A stretch of DNA of 64,000 nt from Nitrospira sp. (GTDB taxonomy: Bacteria; Nitrospirota; Nitrospiria; Nitrospirales; Nitrospiraceae): the NCBI GenBank assembly GCA_016715825.1, contig JADJXO010000002.1:62001-126000 (forward strand), in the 5' to 3' direction. The notes beneath the pieces were generated by a model. It did no database searches and was not told the DNA's origin. It saw nothing but the letters and a program-made list of their open reading frames with translations. Shown in pieces: positions 43,481-52,670 of the stretch. Every line of letters begins with the position of its first letter. Position 1 is the stretch's first letter. A program made the translations under genes and the position numbers.

Positions 43481-44563
43481 ATGAATCGTCCCTCCGTTCT
43501 TCTTGGAATGAGCGGTGGAGTTGACAGCTCCGTCGCAGCGGCATTACTGGTTCGCCAGGGTTATCATGTCCACGGAATCACCCTCCAAGTATGGGAACAC
43601 GAGGACAACTCCGTCGCCACCTCGAAAAAATGGCAAGAGCGAGGCTGCTGCAAGGTAGGGATTGCGAAACACGTCGCTAAGCGTCTCCATATTCCCCACA
43701 ATGTCCTTGATGCCCGTGAGACATTTCGGGCCGGTGTGATCGACGATTTTCTTTCTGGCTACACGACCGGCACAACACCCAACCCCTGTGTTCGCTGTAA
43801 TGAACGAGTCAAGATCCGGACCCTCATCGACCTGGCAACCACCCAAGGCTTCGACTATGTTGCGACGGGTCACTATGCTCAGGTCACGATGGATGGCCCC
43901 CTTCCGGTTCTTTGTCGAGCCGTTGATCACCGCAAGGATCAAACGTACTTTCTCTATAGGCTCCACCGTCAGTGGTTGCAGAAGCTCCTCTTCCCCGTTG
44001 GTGACCTTCATAAGTCAACGGTATGGGAAGAGGCAGAAGCCTTGGGCCTACCACCAGACGAGCTGAAGGAAAGCCAGGAGATTTGTTTCGTGACTCAGGG
44101 CGACTATCGAACCTTTATCCAGCAGGAGCGGCCCACAGCCAAGAGATCAGGCCTCTTTATTAACGAAGCTGGAGTGCCGCTCGGCGAACATGACGGCATT
44201 GCCTTCTACACACCTGGTCAGCGCCGAGGTCTCGGCATTGCCACCGGTCAACGCCTCTATGTTCAGCAAGTCAATCCCTTCACCAACACAGTCCTGCTCG
44301 GCCCAGAAGACTCTCTCTACAAGAAGGAGTGCACGGTGTCAGATCTCAATCTCCTCAATCCACGACTCACCCAAGGCGAAACCGAAGTCCACGTCAAACT
44401 TCGCTATGCGACACCTGCAACACCCGCGACCGTTTCACCACTCGGAACCTCCAGCCTTGGGGTCCGATTTCACCACCCACAGCGAGCGATCAGCCCAGGA
44501 CAATCTGCTGTTTTCTACCACCAGGATAAGGTCCTCGGGGGAGGCATTATCCAACCATCCTAA
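43481..44563 (+). CDS. mnmA: tRNA-specific 2-thiouridylase MnmA
   Basis: 360 residues. It thiolates U34 in tRNA for Glu, Gln and Lys using sulfur relayed from IscS. The PP-loop is GMSGGVDSSVAA near residue 9. The catalytic cysteines are in TPNPCVRCNE and in SQEICFV. The MnmE/MnmG/MnmA set, all near each other here, completes the same wobble-base modification, and the window also holds tRNA-Glu and tRNA-Lys genes. Confidence 0.96.
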   Translation: MNRPSVLLGMSGGVDSSVAAALLVRQGYHVHGITLQVWEHEDNSVATSKKWQERGCCKVGIAKHVAKRLHIPHNVLDARETFRAGVIDDFLSGYTTGTTPNPCVRCNERVKIRTLIDLATTQGFDYVATGHYAQVTMDGPLPVLCRAVDHRKDQTYFLYRLHRQWLQKLLFPVGDLHKSTVWEEAEALGLPPDELKESQEICFVTQGDYRTFIQQERPTAKRSGLFINEAGVPLGEHDGIAFYTPGQRRGLGIATGQRLYVQQVNPFTNTVLLGPEDSLYKKECTVSDLNLLNPRLTQGETEVHVKLRYATPATPATVSPLGTSSLGVRFHHPQRAISPGQSAVFYHQDKVLGGGIIQPS

Positions 44564-44702
44564 CGGCTTTTTCTCCATCCCCCGCTTGACTTTGTCATAC
44601 GATCTTCTATAGCCTCCAGCCGAACAGTTTTAGGATTCCGGAAGTCGAAGCAGGTCCCTGTCGTGCATAACCGACCGTCCAAAATGTGGGTGTGAGGTAT
44701 CG

Positions 44703-44987
44703 ATGTTCGGTTCATTTGGCTGGATGGAGTTACTGCTGATCTTGATCATTGTGTTGATCATTTTCGGCGCCGGCAAACTCCCACAACTAGGAGAAGGCCT
44801 CGGCAAGGCCATCAAGGGATTTAAAAAATCGGTCCATGAGGCTGACGCGATCGATGTGACACCTGGAGAACAATCCCAACACGCCCAATCCCAGACTGCT
44901 CCATCTGGCCAGACCACGACCGAAGCGGAATCATCGCGATCGCCCGGTCAGCAAACGACCCAACCGGGCCAGATGAAGCAAGGTTGA
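44703..44987 (+). CDS. tatA: Twin-arginine translocase component TatA
   Basis: 94 residues. A single N-terminal helix ends with FGAGKLPQLGEGLGKAIKGF, the TatA hinge and amphipathic helix. The polar, glutamine- and threonine-rich tail is typical. TatA forms the pore for folded proteins. NxrA and the haloperoxidase in this window carry Tat signals and may be substrates. tatC is not nearby. Confidence 0.92.
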   Translation: MFGSFGWMELLLILIIVLIIFGAGKLPQLGEGLGKAIKGFKKSVHEADAIDVTPGEQSQHAQSQTAPSGQTTTEAESSRSPGQQTTQPGQMKQG

Positions 44988-45053
44988 TTGCCCAGCTGAC
45001 GCGTGACGGCTGGAGCCCACTACACCGTCAGCATAGCTGAGCCACTGTGAACC

Positions 45054-45365
45054 ATGTTCGGACTGGGTACAAGCGAGATCTTAATCATCCTGATCATCGC
45101 ATTCCTTCTCTTCGGACCTAAACAGCTACCGGAGGTTGGAAGGCAAGTTGGAAAGGCTATCAAGGGTTTTAAAGATACTGCGGATGATCTCCGAAAGTCA
45201 GTGGAACCCGAGCTTAATCTTATCCAGCAGGAGGTTAAAACAGTCGAGCAAGACTTCCAAGCTTCTATAAAAGAAGCGGAGGAAGAGATTACTGCCGCAG
45301 GTCGATCTGCAGAAGAAAGTGACGAGACGGCCGGCAAGTCGGGCCCGCCTGATACAAGAAACTAA
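45054..45365 (+). CDS. Tat translocase component TatA/TatB-like
   Basis: 103 residues. MFGLGTSEILIILIIAFLLF has a glutamate at position 8 and is followed by GPKQLPEVGR, features closer to TatB than to TatA. The long charged helical tail (to residue 103) also fits TatB. It follows tatA by 66 bases, so a TatA-TatB pair is likely, but in organisms with several TatA paralogues this could be a second TatA. Confidence 0.88.
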   Translation: MFGLGTSEILIILIIAFLLFGPKQLPEVGRQVGKAIKGFKDTADDLRKSVEPELNLIQQEVKTVEQDFQASIKEAEEEITAAGRSAEESDETAGKSGPPDTRN

Positions 45366-45620
45366 CGCACCATACTGAGATGTAAATGACACAGATATCG
45401 ACGATAGACCTGCTCTACTAGATTCTACCTCGCAAGGATCTCCCCCGACGACCTTCACGTAGCTCAAGCCCCTTGCTCGCTACTACGGGCGGTCCAACCC
45501 GCGATTGCATCGGGGATGAAGACAAGCATTGGCTGCTTTGATCCTGTCAATGGGCACCGCTTAGGCGATTATTACCTACGCGAAGGCACTGACACCGTAA
45601 CCTCGATCGGAGAACACATC

Positions 45621-47261
45621 ATGTCGAGCATTCGGACGAAGACGTACAGCACCCTCATCACTCTCTGCTTTCTCCTAACATTCGCAGCCACAGCCGACGC
45701 TGTGTTTGAACTGCCCGAAGGAGAAAAAATTACCAATCCAATCGTCATCGGTCGAGGTATTCCCCAAAAAGAGGCCTACGAACTCTTTGACCCAAGGATC
45801 GGCCGCAATTTCGATATTCGCAATCTTTGGATCCGCGCCGACATGCGTGTTCGTCCTGAATACCGAAATAATGTCTGTTTTGGAAGTGGTATCGGAAGCG
45901 CCGGAGAGTGTAATGCGCCCCTGGGGTCCCCGAATAGTCTGATCGGCAAAGCCAACGATCAATTCGTTCAACAGCTCACCCGTTTTGGTATCGGCTATGA
46001 CTTGTCTCCTGATATCAATTTCTATCTCGAGTTGATTGATTCCCGTACATGGGGAGGTAACCAAGACCCAATTTCCCATACGTGTGGCCCTGCCCTCAGC
46101 AGTGGGAAATCAACGTGTTCCCTTGGAATTCGAGCGGGCTACATGCTGATTCGCAACTTTGCCGGAATCAAGGGCCTCGGCCTCAAGGCTGGCCGACAAT
46201 ACTTGGTCTTCGGAGACCAAAGTTTGCTCGGCCACTTCGATTGGGCCAACACTGGTTTCTCCTTCGACGGAATCACGACAAACTACAGCACTGATATCAT
46301 CGACTCTTCGTTCGGCTGGTATCGACTTGCCGAGACCGATCTCCCTCAGGGTGCCCCTCTCGGTAGCGGAGGGCCAAATCTACCCGGAACAGGTCAGGCC
46401 AAAAACGCACAGGGCGAAGTCGACATGCTGGTGTTCTATAACCAAATCAAGACCATCCCCTGGGCTCTGGTCGAACCCTTCTACATCTATTACAAGAACA
46501 ATCTCGGCGCAGATGGCAATAATGCCCAGGGTCTCGGGACACCCAAGCATGGGAACCAAACCCGCCATACAATTGGGAACCGCATAGCCGTCAAGAAGGG
46601 CGGCTTCGATTTTTCCAATGAAATCGCCTACCAGTTTGGACAAATGGGAGACACTGCTGACAGCGCCAGCAGCTTGTGTGGCAACCCAGGAGGTGAGGGG
46701 AAATGTCTCCACATCAATGCCTGGGCAACCAGAAACTGGATTGGCTATACCGCGTTCAAGATGCCAGGAAAGCCTCGCCTCGCCTTTAACTTCGACTATG
46801 CCTCTGGAGACGGTCGGGCGAACTGTACATTAAATGCGGCCTACGGCTCGTGCAAAACCGCCAACACATTTGAAAATCTCTTCCCAACGAATCATATCCA
46901 CATGGGGTACATGGATGTCATGGCATGGAAGAACATGATGAGTTTCTCAGGCAATTTCCAGGCGCGCGCGACCCAGAATGATCACATTGAAATCTGGTAC
47001 ACGAACTTGCATCTGGCAAACGCGAAGGATAATTGGTATCGCGCCAGTCAAGGTGTTTATGTCTATTCCAGGCCTGACAACACCAAGACGCATGTGGGTG
47101 ATGAAATCAATTTCGTCTGGACCCATTTTTTCATGCAAGGCCTCGTCGCTTTTCAAGCCGGTTATGGTCATTTCTGGCCTGGTTCCTATGTTTCACACAA
47201 TCTAGGACGCAGAGCCGTTGGTCAAGATTGGGCCTACGCTCAACTCTGGATCAACTTTTAG
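45621..47261 (+). CDS. Outer membrane porin-like beta-barrel protein
   Basis: 546 residues from the ATG with GGAG eight bases upstream; frame starts 105 bases earlier are not needed. A signal peptide (ITLCFLLTFAATADA) is followed by alternating amphipathic segments and an aromatic C-terminal residue (WINF), as in outer-membrane beta barrels. The layout (RNLWIRADMRVRPEYRNNVC near residue 55) resembles alginate-export/OprD-like porins reported from Nitrospira. Cys pairs in loops may form disulfides. Substrate unknown; nitrite or ammonium diffusion is only a guess. Confidence 0.78.
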   Translation: MSSIRTKTYSTLITLCFLLTFAATADAVFELPEGEKITNPIVIGRGIPQKEAYELFDPRIGRNFDIRNLWIRADMRVRPEYRNNVCFGSGIGSAGECNAPLGSPNSLIGKANDQFVQQLTRFGIGYDLSPDINFYLELIDSRTWGGNQDPISHTCGPALSSGKSTCSLGIRAGYMLIRNFAGIKGLGLKAGRQYLVFGDQSLLGHFDWANTGFSFDGITTNYSTDIIDSSFGWYRLAETDLPQGAPLGSGGPNLPGTGQAKNAQGEVDMLVFYNQIKTIPWALVEPFYIYYKNNLGADGNNAQGLGTPKHGNQTRHTIGNRIAVKKGGFDFSNEIAYQFGQMGDTADSASSLCGNPGGEGKCLHINAWATRNWIGYTAFKMPGKPRLAFNFDYASGDGRANCTLNAAYGSCKTANTFENLFPTNHIHMGYMDVMAWKNMMSFSGNFQARATQNDHIEIWYTNLHLANAKDNWYRASQGVYVYSRPDNTKTHVGDEINFVWTHFFMQGLVAFQAGYGHFWPGSYVSHNLGRRAVGQDWAYAQLWINF

Positions 47262-47323
47262 GCGTCTCATGAGCCAGTCCCACACTTCATTGTATGATCA
47301 CACCCGCATCTATTCCTGACTGC

Positions 47324-47935
47324 TTACGACCCCGCACTTTCAAATCGACCCTGAAGTTCATCGTACGTCTGAGTCACTGGAAACTGTGGGAACTCTTTCG
47401 GTAAATGCTCAGGGGGCCTAAAGAAAAACCCAGCATCGGCCTCAGCCAGCATCGCCGTATCATTATAGGAATCACCAGCCGCAATGGTACGGAAATTTAG
47501 GGATTTGAAAGCGGCCACGGCATGTCTTTTCGGGTCAACCATCCGCATGTGATACGCGATGATCCGTCCACTCCTGTCAATCTCCAGTTGATTACAAAAG
47601 AGAGTCGGGAAACCGAGTTGTCGCATCAGTGGTTCGGCAAACTGATAGAACGTATCGGATAGGATCACGACTTGGTACCGTTCACGAAGCCACGCGATAA
47701 ATTCGCCCGCCCCGTCTAACGGTCCCATCTTGGCGATCACGGCTTGAATGTCGTTGATCTTAAGATGATGCCTGTCCAGTATCTTCAGCCGCTGCCCCAT
47801 CAGCTTGTCGTAATCAGGCATCTCACGCGTGGTGACCTTCAACTCTTCGATCCCAGTCTTCACCGCCACGTTAATCCAGATCTCAGGCACCAGCACCCCT
47901 TCAAGATCCAAACACACTACCACTGGCTCACGCAT
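47324..47935 (-). CDS. thrH: Bifunctional phosphoserine phosphatase / homoserine phosphotransferase ThrH
   Basis: 203 residues of the HAD superfamily. The first motif VCLDLEGVLVPEIW has the DLE instead of DxD(T/V) pattern specific for ThrH. VILSDTFYQF (motif II) and AAGDSYNDTAML (motif IV) complete the site. It can dephosphorylate phosphoserine and transfer the phosphate to homoserine, linking serine and threonine synthesis. GGAGAGACGAG precedes the ATG. It lies 43 bases behind a ykgJ-type gene. Confidence 0.93.
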   Translation of the reverse strand: MREPVVVCLDLEGVLVPEIWINVAVKTGIEELKVTTREMPDYDKLMGQRLKILDRHHLKINDIQAVIAKMGPLDGAGEFIAWLRERYQVVILSDTFYQFAEPLMRQLGFPTLFCNQLEIDRSGRIIAYHMRMVDPKRHAVAAFKSLNFRTIAAGDSYNDTAMLAEADAGFFFRPPEHLPKEFPQFPVTQTYDELQGRFESAGS

Positions 47936-47978
47936 CTCGTCTCTCCGTGCTCATGTATGAAAACCTCCTCCGCAGCCG

Positions 47979-48770
47979 TCACGATTTCGTAGGATTCTTG
48001 TCGCTGTTCGCAAAGGCTTGGCCTAAGAAACGCCAGGTCTTGTCCAACGCTTGATCAAACAACTCGCCCCCCCTCCACATACGACGACTCTGTTCATCAT
48101 GCCGCTCGGCCCATTCCAATGCCAGTGGAAGGGGGATCAACCTTGTAGGATCCGTTGTCAATTCTTGCCACACCAATCCTAAAACTGTACTCACCTGTAT
48201 CGGCACAGGAACGGGGTCGATGGGATTCTCGGTCAGGTCATCACACCGATCAGCCGGTGAGGTTACAAGCAGCTCCCGACATGCGGCCGGACGTTGGTCA
48301 TAGATCGTACACATCTCTTCTTCTAGGAATGGACATGGCAGCCGCAAGGCATAGTAACTCCGATTCACACCTTCCAGCGTGTCATCGTCTGTTGTTAGCG
48401 GCGACTCGCACAGCGCAGCGAGCTGCCCCCACACACCCTGCGCAAGCAGACGTGTCTTTGCTTCAGAAAACCGACCCGCAATATGCTCTTGTTCATCCGT
48501 CGGCCGAGAACGGATCCAATCTCGCAACGCAAAGGCTTCTGGGCCCGAGAGGGGTACCAGCATCCGGCAGCAGGCAGCACAGCCCTTATGGCAGGAGACG
48601 GGCTTACCCGATTCGAGTGAGCGAACCACCTCCAGCGCTTGAGCCTCCTCTCCCAGACTCCTCATCAATGGCACAACAGCACTAACCGAGACATTTCCAG
48701 TGGGAACGTCCACGGCACTGGCAATCTGCCCAGCCGGCGTGTTCAGGGCTATCTCAAACCGCTCTTGCAA
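47979..48770 (-). CDS. YkgJ-type cysteine-cluster protein (1)
   Basis: 263 residues with a TTG start fixed by AGAGGAG seven bases upstream. CHKGCAACCRMLVPL at about residue 59 and CPFLEEEMCTIYDQRPAACR later form the CxxxCxxCC...C...C cluster of the YkgJ (UPF0153) family, thought to bind zinc or an iron-sulfur centre. Function unknown. Upstream of thrH in the same direction. Confidence 0.82.
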   Translation of the reverse strand: MQERFEIALNTPAGQIASAVDVPTGNVSVSAVVPLMRSLGEEAQALEVVRSLESGKPVSCHKGCAACCRMLVPLSGPEAFALRDWIRSRPTDEQEHIAGRFSEAKTRLLAQGVWGQLAALCESPLTTDDDTLEGVNRSYYALRLPCPFLEEEMCTIYDQRPAACRELLVTSPADRCDDLTENPIDPVPVPIQVSTVLGLVWQELTTDPTRLIPLPLALEWAERHDEQSRRMWRGGELFDQALDKTWRFLGQAFANSDKNPTKS

Positions 48771-49233
48771 TATGCGACTCCTCTAGCCTCGGACCACAAT
48801 TGGGTTCTCGTCTGGCTCACAGGGTACGACGAGAACGTAAGATATACGTGCTGCCCCATCAAGCATCACCCCTCTCACCCTAAACAAGATGGGAATATGC
48901 TATGGCTTCCCCTTTCACTATACAGTGTATGCCAACTCCACTTGCTCCTGCTCTCGCCTACCTCCAAACGGCCTCACTTCTAAGGCCATCTTCGGCGTTG
49001 TAGGACGCAGAAAAAGGTGTAGACTATATAGTGCGCGGGTACATCGACCCTGCCTAATTTTCTGTATCCCATGCAGGTGCAACTTCATCAGCCTGGCAGC
49101 ACGATGTACCCCCGCCCTAATCTTTGTCCCACGTAACAGCGCCTCCGAACAGTCCGCATAATAGAGCAATATCTGTCCGCTTCTACCACGCACCTGGGGT
49201 TGCTCCAGCCCTACAGAACCCTGATAATGGCAC
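48771..49233. other. Intergenic region with structured inverted repeat
   Basis: About 460 bases between divergent genes. No coding sequence is convincing. The right part holds a long imperfect inverted repeat described separately. Confidence 0.5.
49035..49115 (+). ncRNA. Candidate structured RNA or leader element
   Basis: GCGGGTACATCG (49035-49046) can pair with CGATGTACCCCCGC (49102-49115) apart from two bulged bases. Inside, CTGCC and GGCAG extend the stem. A TATATA box at 49025-49030 would place a transcription start close to the first arm. No family was recognised; a long protein-binding palindrome is the alternative. It lies 120-200 bases before a hypothetical gene. Confidence 0.3.
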
Positions 49234-49620
49234 ATGGAACCACGCGTTGTCTTCTCCGGCCACATCATCGGCCTCCTGAAAGAGTATATGCAGGACCTTG
49301 TTGACCAGGCGAAGCAAGAAGCACAATCACAAGAACAGTTTGGCTTCACTCCGCCCGCCTACAGACCGGACCAAGCCATATCAGATCTTCTCGCCCTTCT
49401 GGACGACCGCATCGAATCGGAAGGGGTCCAAGTTGGATTGCCCGACGGGTTTCTCCACGAGATGTGGACCTGTTGTAACCAGGCGGTCAAACAGATTTCC
49501 AACCACGTTTGGCTAGAGAGAAACCTTGCGGTACGGAACCTCAGCAAAGACCAAACGCGAGAGCTCACCTATCGAGCCCTGATAGACTTCCTCGAATCCC
49601 GCACACAGGAAAGCGGCTGA
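49234..49620 (+). CDS. Hypothetical protein, 128 aa
   Basis: A soluble, largely helical protein starting MEPRVVFSGHIIGLLKEYMQ. No motif, signal or membrane segment that I recognise. It stands 60 bases before the EVE-domain gene on the same strand and may share its transcript. Confidence 0.6.
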   Translation: MEPRVVFSGHIIGLLKEYMQDLVDQAKQEAQSQEQFGFTPPAYRPDQAISDLLALLDDRIESEGVQVGLPDGFLHEMWTCCNQAVKQISNHVWLERNLAVRNLSKDQTRELTYRALIDFLESRTQESG

Positions 49621-49680
49621 CGCGGTCCTGCCTTCCTTCACCTTATGACAGAATTCTGCAGATAGTAGGGAGAACGACGA

Positions 49681-50157
49681 ATGGTTCCCAAGAACTTTTG
49701 GTTGATGAAGTCAGAGCCCTCCACGTTCTCGATTGAAGACTTGCGGGGATCTCCCAACGGAACGACCTCTTGGGATGGCGTGCGAAACTATCAAGCTCGG
49801 AATTTCATGCGCACAATGACCGTGGGTGACCAAATCCTCTTCTACCACAGTAACGCCGACCCACCGGCGGTAGTGGGCATCGCGCGGGTGGTGAAAACCG
49901 CCTACCCGGACCCAACGCAATTCAATAAGAAGAACAAGCACTACGACCCAGCAAGCAAGCCCTCTCAACCAAGATGGGATATGGTCGACATCGCATATGT
50001 CCGGCACCTAAAGCGATCGGTGACCTTGGACGAGTTGCGCAGGCAGGCTAAACTGAAGAGAATGATCTTACTGCAAAAGGGGTCTCGGCTTTCAGTTCAG
50101 CCCGTCACCCCTTTTGAATGGGAGTACGTCTTGAACTTGGAGAAAGCCGGCGCCTAG
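49681..50157 (+). CDS. EVE domain protein
   Basis: 158 residues. FWLMKSEPSTFSIEDL at the N-terminus, then WDGVRNYQARNFMRTM and GDQILFYHSN, is the standard EVE (PUA-like, thymocyte nuclear protein 1) sequence. EVE folds bind modified bases in DNA or RNA. It stands without a restriction or defence partner, so a housekeeping tRNA or nucleic-acid-binding role is more likely than defence. A GTAGGGAG site lies upstream. Its stop overlaps the next, convergent gene by four bases. Confidence 0.92.
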   Translation: MVPKNFWLMKSEPSTFSIEDLRGSPNGTTSWDGVRNYQARNFMRTMTVGDQILFYHSNADPPAVVGIARVVKTAYPDPTQFNKKNKHYDPASKPSQPRWDMVDIAYVRHLKRSVTLDELRRQAKLKRMILLQKGSRLSVQPVTPFEWEYVLNLEKAGA

Positions 50158-50432
50158 ATACTGGCTTTCCCATCGTCCATGTAGCGGTGCTGCCAGTCCA
50201 ACCAGGCATGACCAAGTTCGTGCGCGAGAATATATCGGCGACGCGTCACCGGAAGCCGCTTTCGGACATAAATGGTCTTGGTATCGTCGTCCCAAATCCC
50301 ATCGGCATTCGCATCCCGCTTATCCATTTCAGAGTCCGAGAGCTGTCGGACAGAAATCCGGTACCCAAAGGGAAGGACCACCTGGTTTGGAATGCGCAAC
50401 ATTTTCTTTCGTTCTCCGAGCATCATGGCCAT
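50154..50432 (-). CDS. Small HExxH metallopeptidase-like protein
   Basis: 92 residues. ILAHELGHAWLDWQ contains the zinc-binding HExxH motif with a glycine-histidine, as in ImmA/IrrE-like or other gluzincin peptidases, but no third ligand is evident in the short remainder. GGGAG six bases before the ATG supports translation. It could be a miniature peptidase or an inactive relative. I infer no substrate. Confidence 0.6.
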   Translation of the reverse strand: MAMMLGERKKMLRIPNQVVLPFGYRISVRQLSDSEMDKRDANADGIWDDDTKTIYVRKRLPVTRRRYILAHELGHAWLDWQHRYMDDGKASI

Positions 50433-50604
50433 CGTTCACTCCCTCTAACCCAACAATCGATTTAGCCTACCACAACCAGAGGGACAGAGTGCTAGTAATT
50501 TTATGCTTATATATCCTTAACTTATATAATTTCACGCCAATCAGCTCCTAGCCGAACAGGTTCCATTTCCCTCCCTCCAGGCCTTTCCCCCAACGAGAGA
50601 AGTT

Positions 50605-51384
50605 GTGTATGATCAGGGCATGGATCGAGTCCCATGCGAAGACCTCCCTCCGGCGTATCCTCACCGTGTACGGCTGACCGGAGTGAAGGTCAGGAACCGT
50701 GGAGAGGTGAAGAAGCTCGGCGCAGCTGGGCTGCCATTGCGTACCGGCGATGCCGTGTTAATAGATGTTGAAGATGAGCTAACATACGGCATTGTCTGCA
50801 TCGAACCCTATTCGACCCCATTCCTACCCCCCATGCGAGCCATGAAATCCATCCTGCGATTGCCCGACCCGGAAGAAAGGGCCTTGATCGACCGACTTGA
50901 GCAGCTTTCCCGGGAGGCCTCTGCCTATTGTCGTGCCAAAGCCGCTGAGCGCGGCCTGCACCTCAAACTCGTCGAAGTCTATGGGGCCATGAGCCGCAGG
51001 CAGCTCACGTTTGTCTATACGGCAGACGAGCGGATCGATTTTCGAGACTTAGTTCGAGATCTAGCACGTCGTTTCGGCGGTCGTATTGAAATGCGTCAAG
51101 TCGGTGTACGGGAAGAGGCCAAGCGGCTTGGCGGGATCGACACCTGTGGCCTGGTGCTCTGCTGCGCAAGTTTTCTAACCGATGTGAAACCCATCACAGC
51201 GAAACAGGCCAAAAAGCTAGAAATCCCGATCGATGACCCCCGCTTGCTGGGCGTCTGTGGACGCTTGAAATGCTGCTTGCTGTTTGAAATGATGGATGCG
51301 GAAGGGAGGATCTCCACGCAAGCCCAACACCTCATCACACCAACCAAGCTCAATTCCTCTTCCCCGTCAACACGGGAGTCGTAG
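50605..51384 (+). CDS. PSP1 domain protein (RicT/YaaT-like)
   Basis: 259 residues from GTG at 50605 (ATG at 50620 possible). The PSP1 C-terminal domain is marked by RQLTFVYTADERIDFRDLVR and then RIEMRQVGVREEAKRLGG, IDTCGLVLCC and LGVCGRLKCCL. In Bacillus RicT is part of an iron-sulfur complex affecting RNA decay; here the role is unassigned. The conserved cysteines could bind a cluster. The C-terminal tail is short. Confidence 0.9.
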   Translation: MYDQGMDRVPCEDLPPAYPHRVRLTGVKVRNRGEVKKLGAAGLPLRTGDAVLIDVEDELTYGIVCIEPYSTPFLPPMRAMKSILRLPDPEERALIDRLEQLSREASAYCRAKAAERGLHLKLVEVYGAMSRRQLTFVYTADERIDFRDLVRDLARRFGGRIEMRQVGVREEAKRLGGIDTCGLVLCCASFLTDVKPITAKQAKKLEIPIDDPRLLGVCGRLKCCLLFEMMDAEGRISTQAQHLITPTKLNSSSPSTRES

Positions 51385-51528
51385 CGTCGCTACCCCCGTC
51401 AAGCAGTAATCTCCTTGACGGCTGAATCCTTTTTCCCCAACTTTACTCTAATGTCAAATCAACTCGTAAAAGTTCCTCGACCTAGATGGGCTGGGCGAGC
51501 GTTATTCAACCTTGGGAGGGTTATGGCA

Positions 51529-52047
51529 ATGAGAAAAGGACTATTAGCCATTGTCGCAATGGCGGCTGTCGGATGTAGCGGAGTGGCCACTCAAAAAGCC
51601 GTGAGTGGAGAACCAGCTGGTCCGGCCGTCGGATACGATATTCATGTGCAGGCACCTCATCTGATGCCGGATGGGACCCCCGGAGGCCCGTTCCACCACT
51701 ATTGCAAGGGCGTTTCCGACAAGATCCTTCAATGCCTCCTGTTTGAATCCACTGATCCCAAGGCTCCCTTGGTCGCCGTCGAATATTTTGTTGCCAAGGA
51801 TCTCACCCGCAAGCTTCCTGCCATTCAGTGGCACCGACATTTCCATGATCATAAGGTGGAGATCGCCACAGGCCGGGTCCAAGTCCTGGGTGTGGCCCCT
51901 GACCAGGCCACCAAAATAGCGGAAGCCGCAGCAGAAACCGACGGGGTCATCTATCAGCTCTGGCAGCACGGACAGGAATTCCCGGATGGTACGGTAACGT
52001 TCCCGCAATCACTCGGGCATAAGTTCCCTGGATATTCTGACAAATAA
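51529..52047 (+). CDS. DUF1264 family lipoprotein
   Basis: 172 residues from the ATG at 51529, nine bases behind GGGAGG. The signal peptide LLAIVAMAAVGC ends in a lipobox. The body (IHVQAPHLMPDG, GPFHHYCKGVSD, IQWHRHFHDHKVEIATGRV) is the histidine-rich core of DUF1264, related to plant oil-body-associated proteins. Several conserved histidines suggest metal binding. Function unknown. The cytochrome c gene follows on the same strand after 86 bases. Confidence 0.82.
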   Translation: MRKGLLAIVAMAAVGCSGVATQKAVSGEPAGPAVGYDIHVQAPHLMPDGTPGGPFHHYCKGVSDKILQCLLFESTDPKAPLVAVEYFVAKDLTRKLPAIQWHRHFHDHKVEIATGRVQVLGVAPDQATKIAEAAAETDGVIYQLWQHGQEFPDGTVTFPQSLGHKFPGYSDK

Positions 52048-52133
52048 TGTGCGGGGAATAAGCTGTGGCGGGATCGTTCCCTCTGGCATGGTGAAGATCC
52101 CGCCCACAGGTCCGAAGGAATACAGGATGATAC

Positions 52134-52607
52134 ATGACTAAACGCTACATGCGAATCTCGCAACGATTAACACTAATCGCCATCGTGGCGCTCATCTCGG
52201 GGAATCCCTCATCCTATGGGGCAGACGAAGCCGTCCTTAAACCGCGAGTGCCAATGGACCAGATCGAAACCGTCAAAACCTGGACAAATCCTCTTCCTGC
52301 GACCGAGGAAACCATTGAAAACGGCAGAAGACTTTTCCATGGCAAGGCCTTCTGCGTGACGTGCCATGGTAAGGACGGAAAAGGATTAGGGGCTGACATT
52401 GAGCCAGGCACGCTCAGGGGTGCCCTCCCCAGAAACTTCACAGACCAGGAATGGCAGGCGGCTCGAACGGACGGAGAACTTTTCTGGATTCTCAAGAACG
52501 GGAGCAAGGGCACTGCAATGGCTCCGTTTATTCCCCTCATTCTCTCTGAGGAAGAAGCCTGGCAGGTCCTGCGGTATGTGCGATCGTTCGGCCATCCCCA
52601 AGACTAA
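52134..52607 (+). CDS. Class I cytochrome c, single haem
   Basis: 157 residues. A signal peptide (LTLIAIVALISGNPSSYGA) precedes the haem site CVTCH at residues 74-78. A methionine in GTAMAPFIPL near residue 128 is the probable sixth ligand. This small periplasmic electron carrier could take electrons from nitrite or ammonia oxidation, but nothing in the context proves the partner. An AGGATG-type site precedes the ATG. Confidence 0.88.
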   Translation: MTKRYMRISQRLTLIAIVALISGNPSSYGADEAVLKPRVPMDQIETVKTWTNPLPATEETIENGRRLFHGKAFCVTCHGKDGKGLGADIEPGTLRGALPRNFTDQEWQAARTDGELFWILKNGSKGTAMAPFIPLILSEEEAWQVLRYVRSFGHPQD

Positions 52608-52670
52608 CCCAAACCGAATAGATGCACGTAGGCACGCGACGGGCCGCAGTTCGTCCTATTAAACAGGCCT

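Noticed and set aside
49681..50432. Defence island based on the EVE-domain and HExxH proteins
   Set aside because: There is no nuclease, helicase or restriction gene nearby; the neighbours are housekeeping, so a defence role is not supported.
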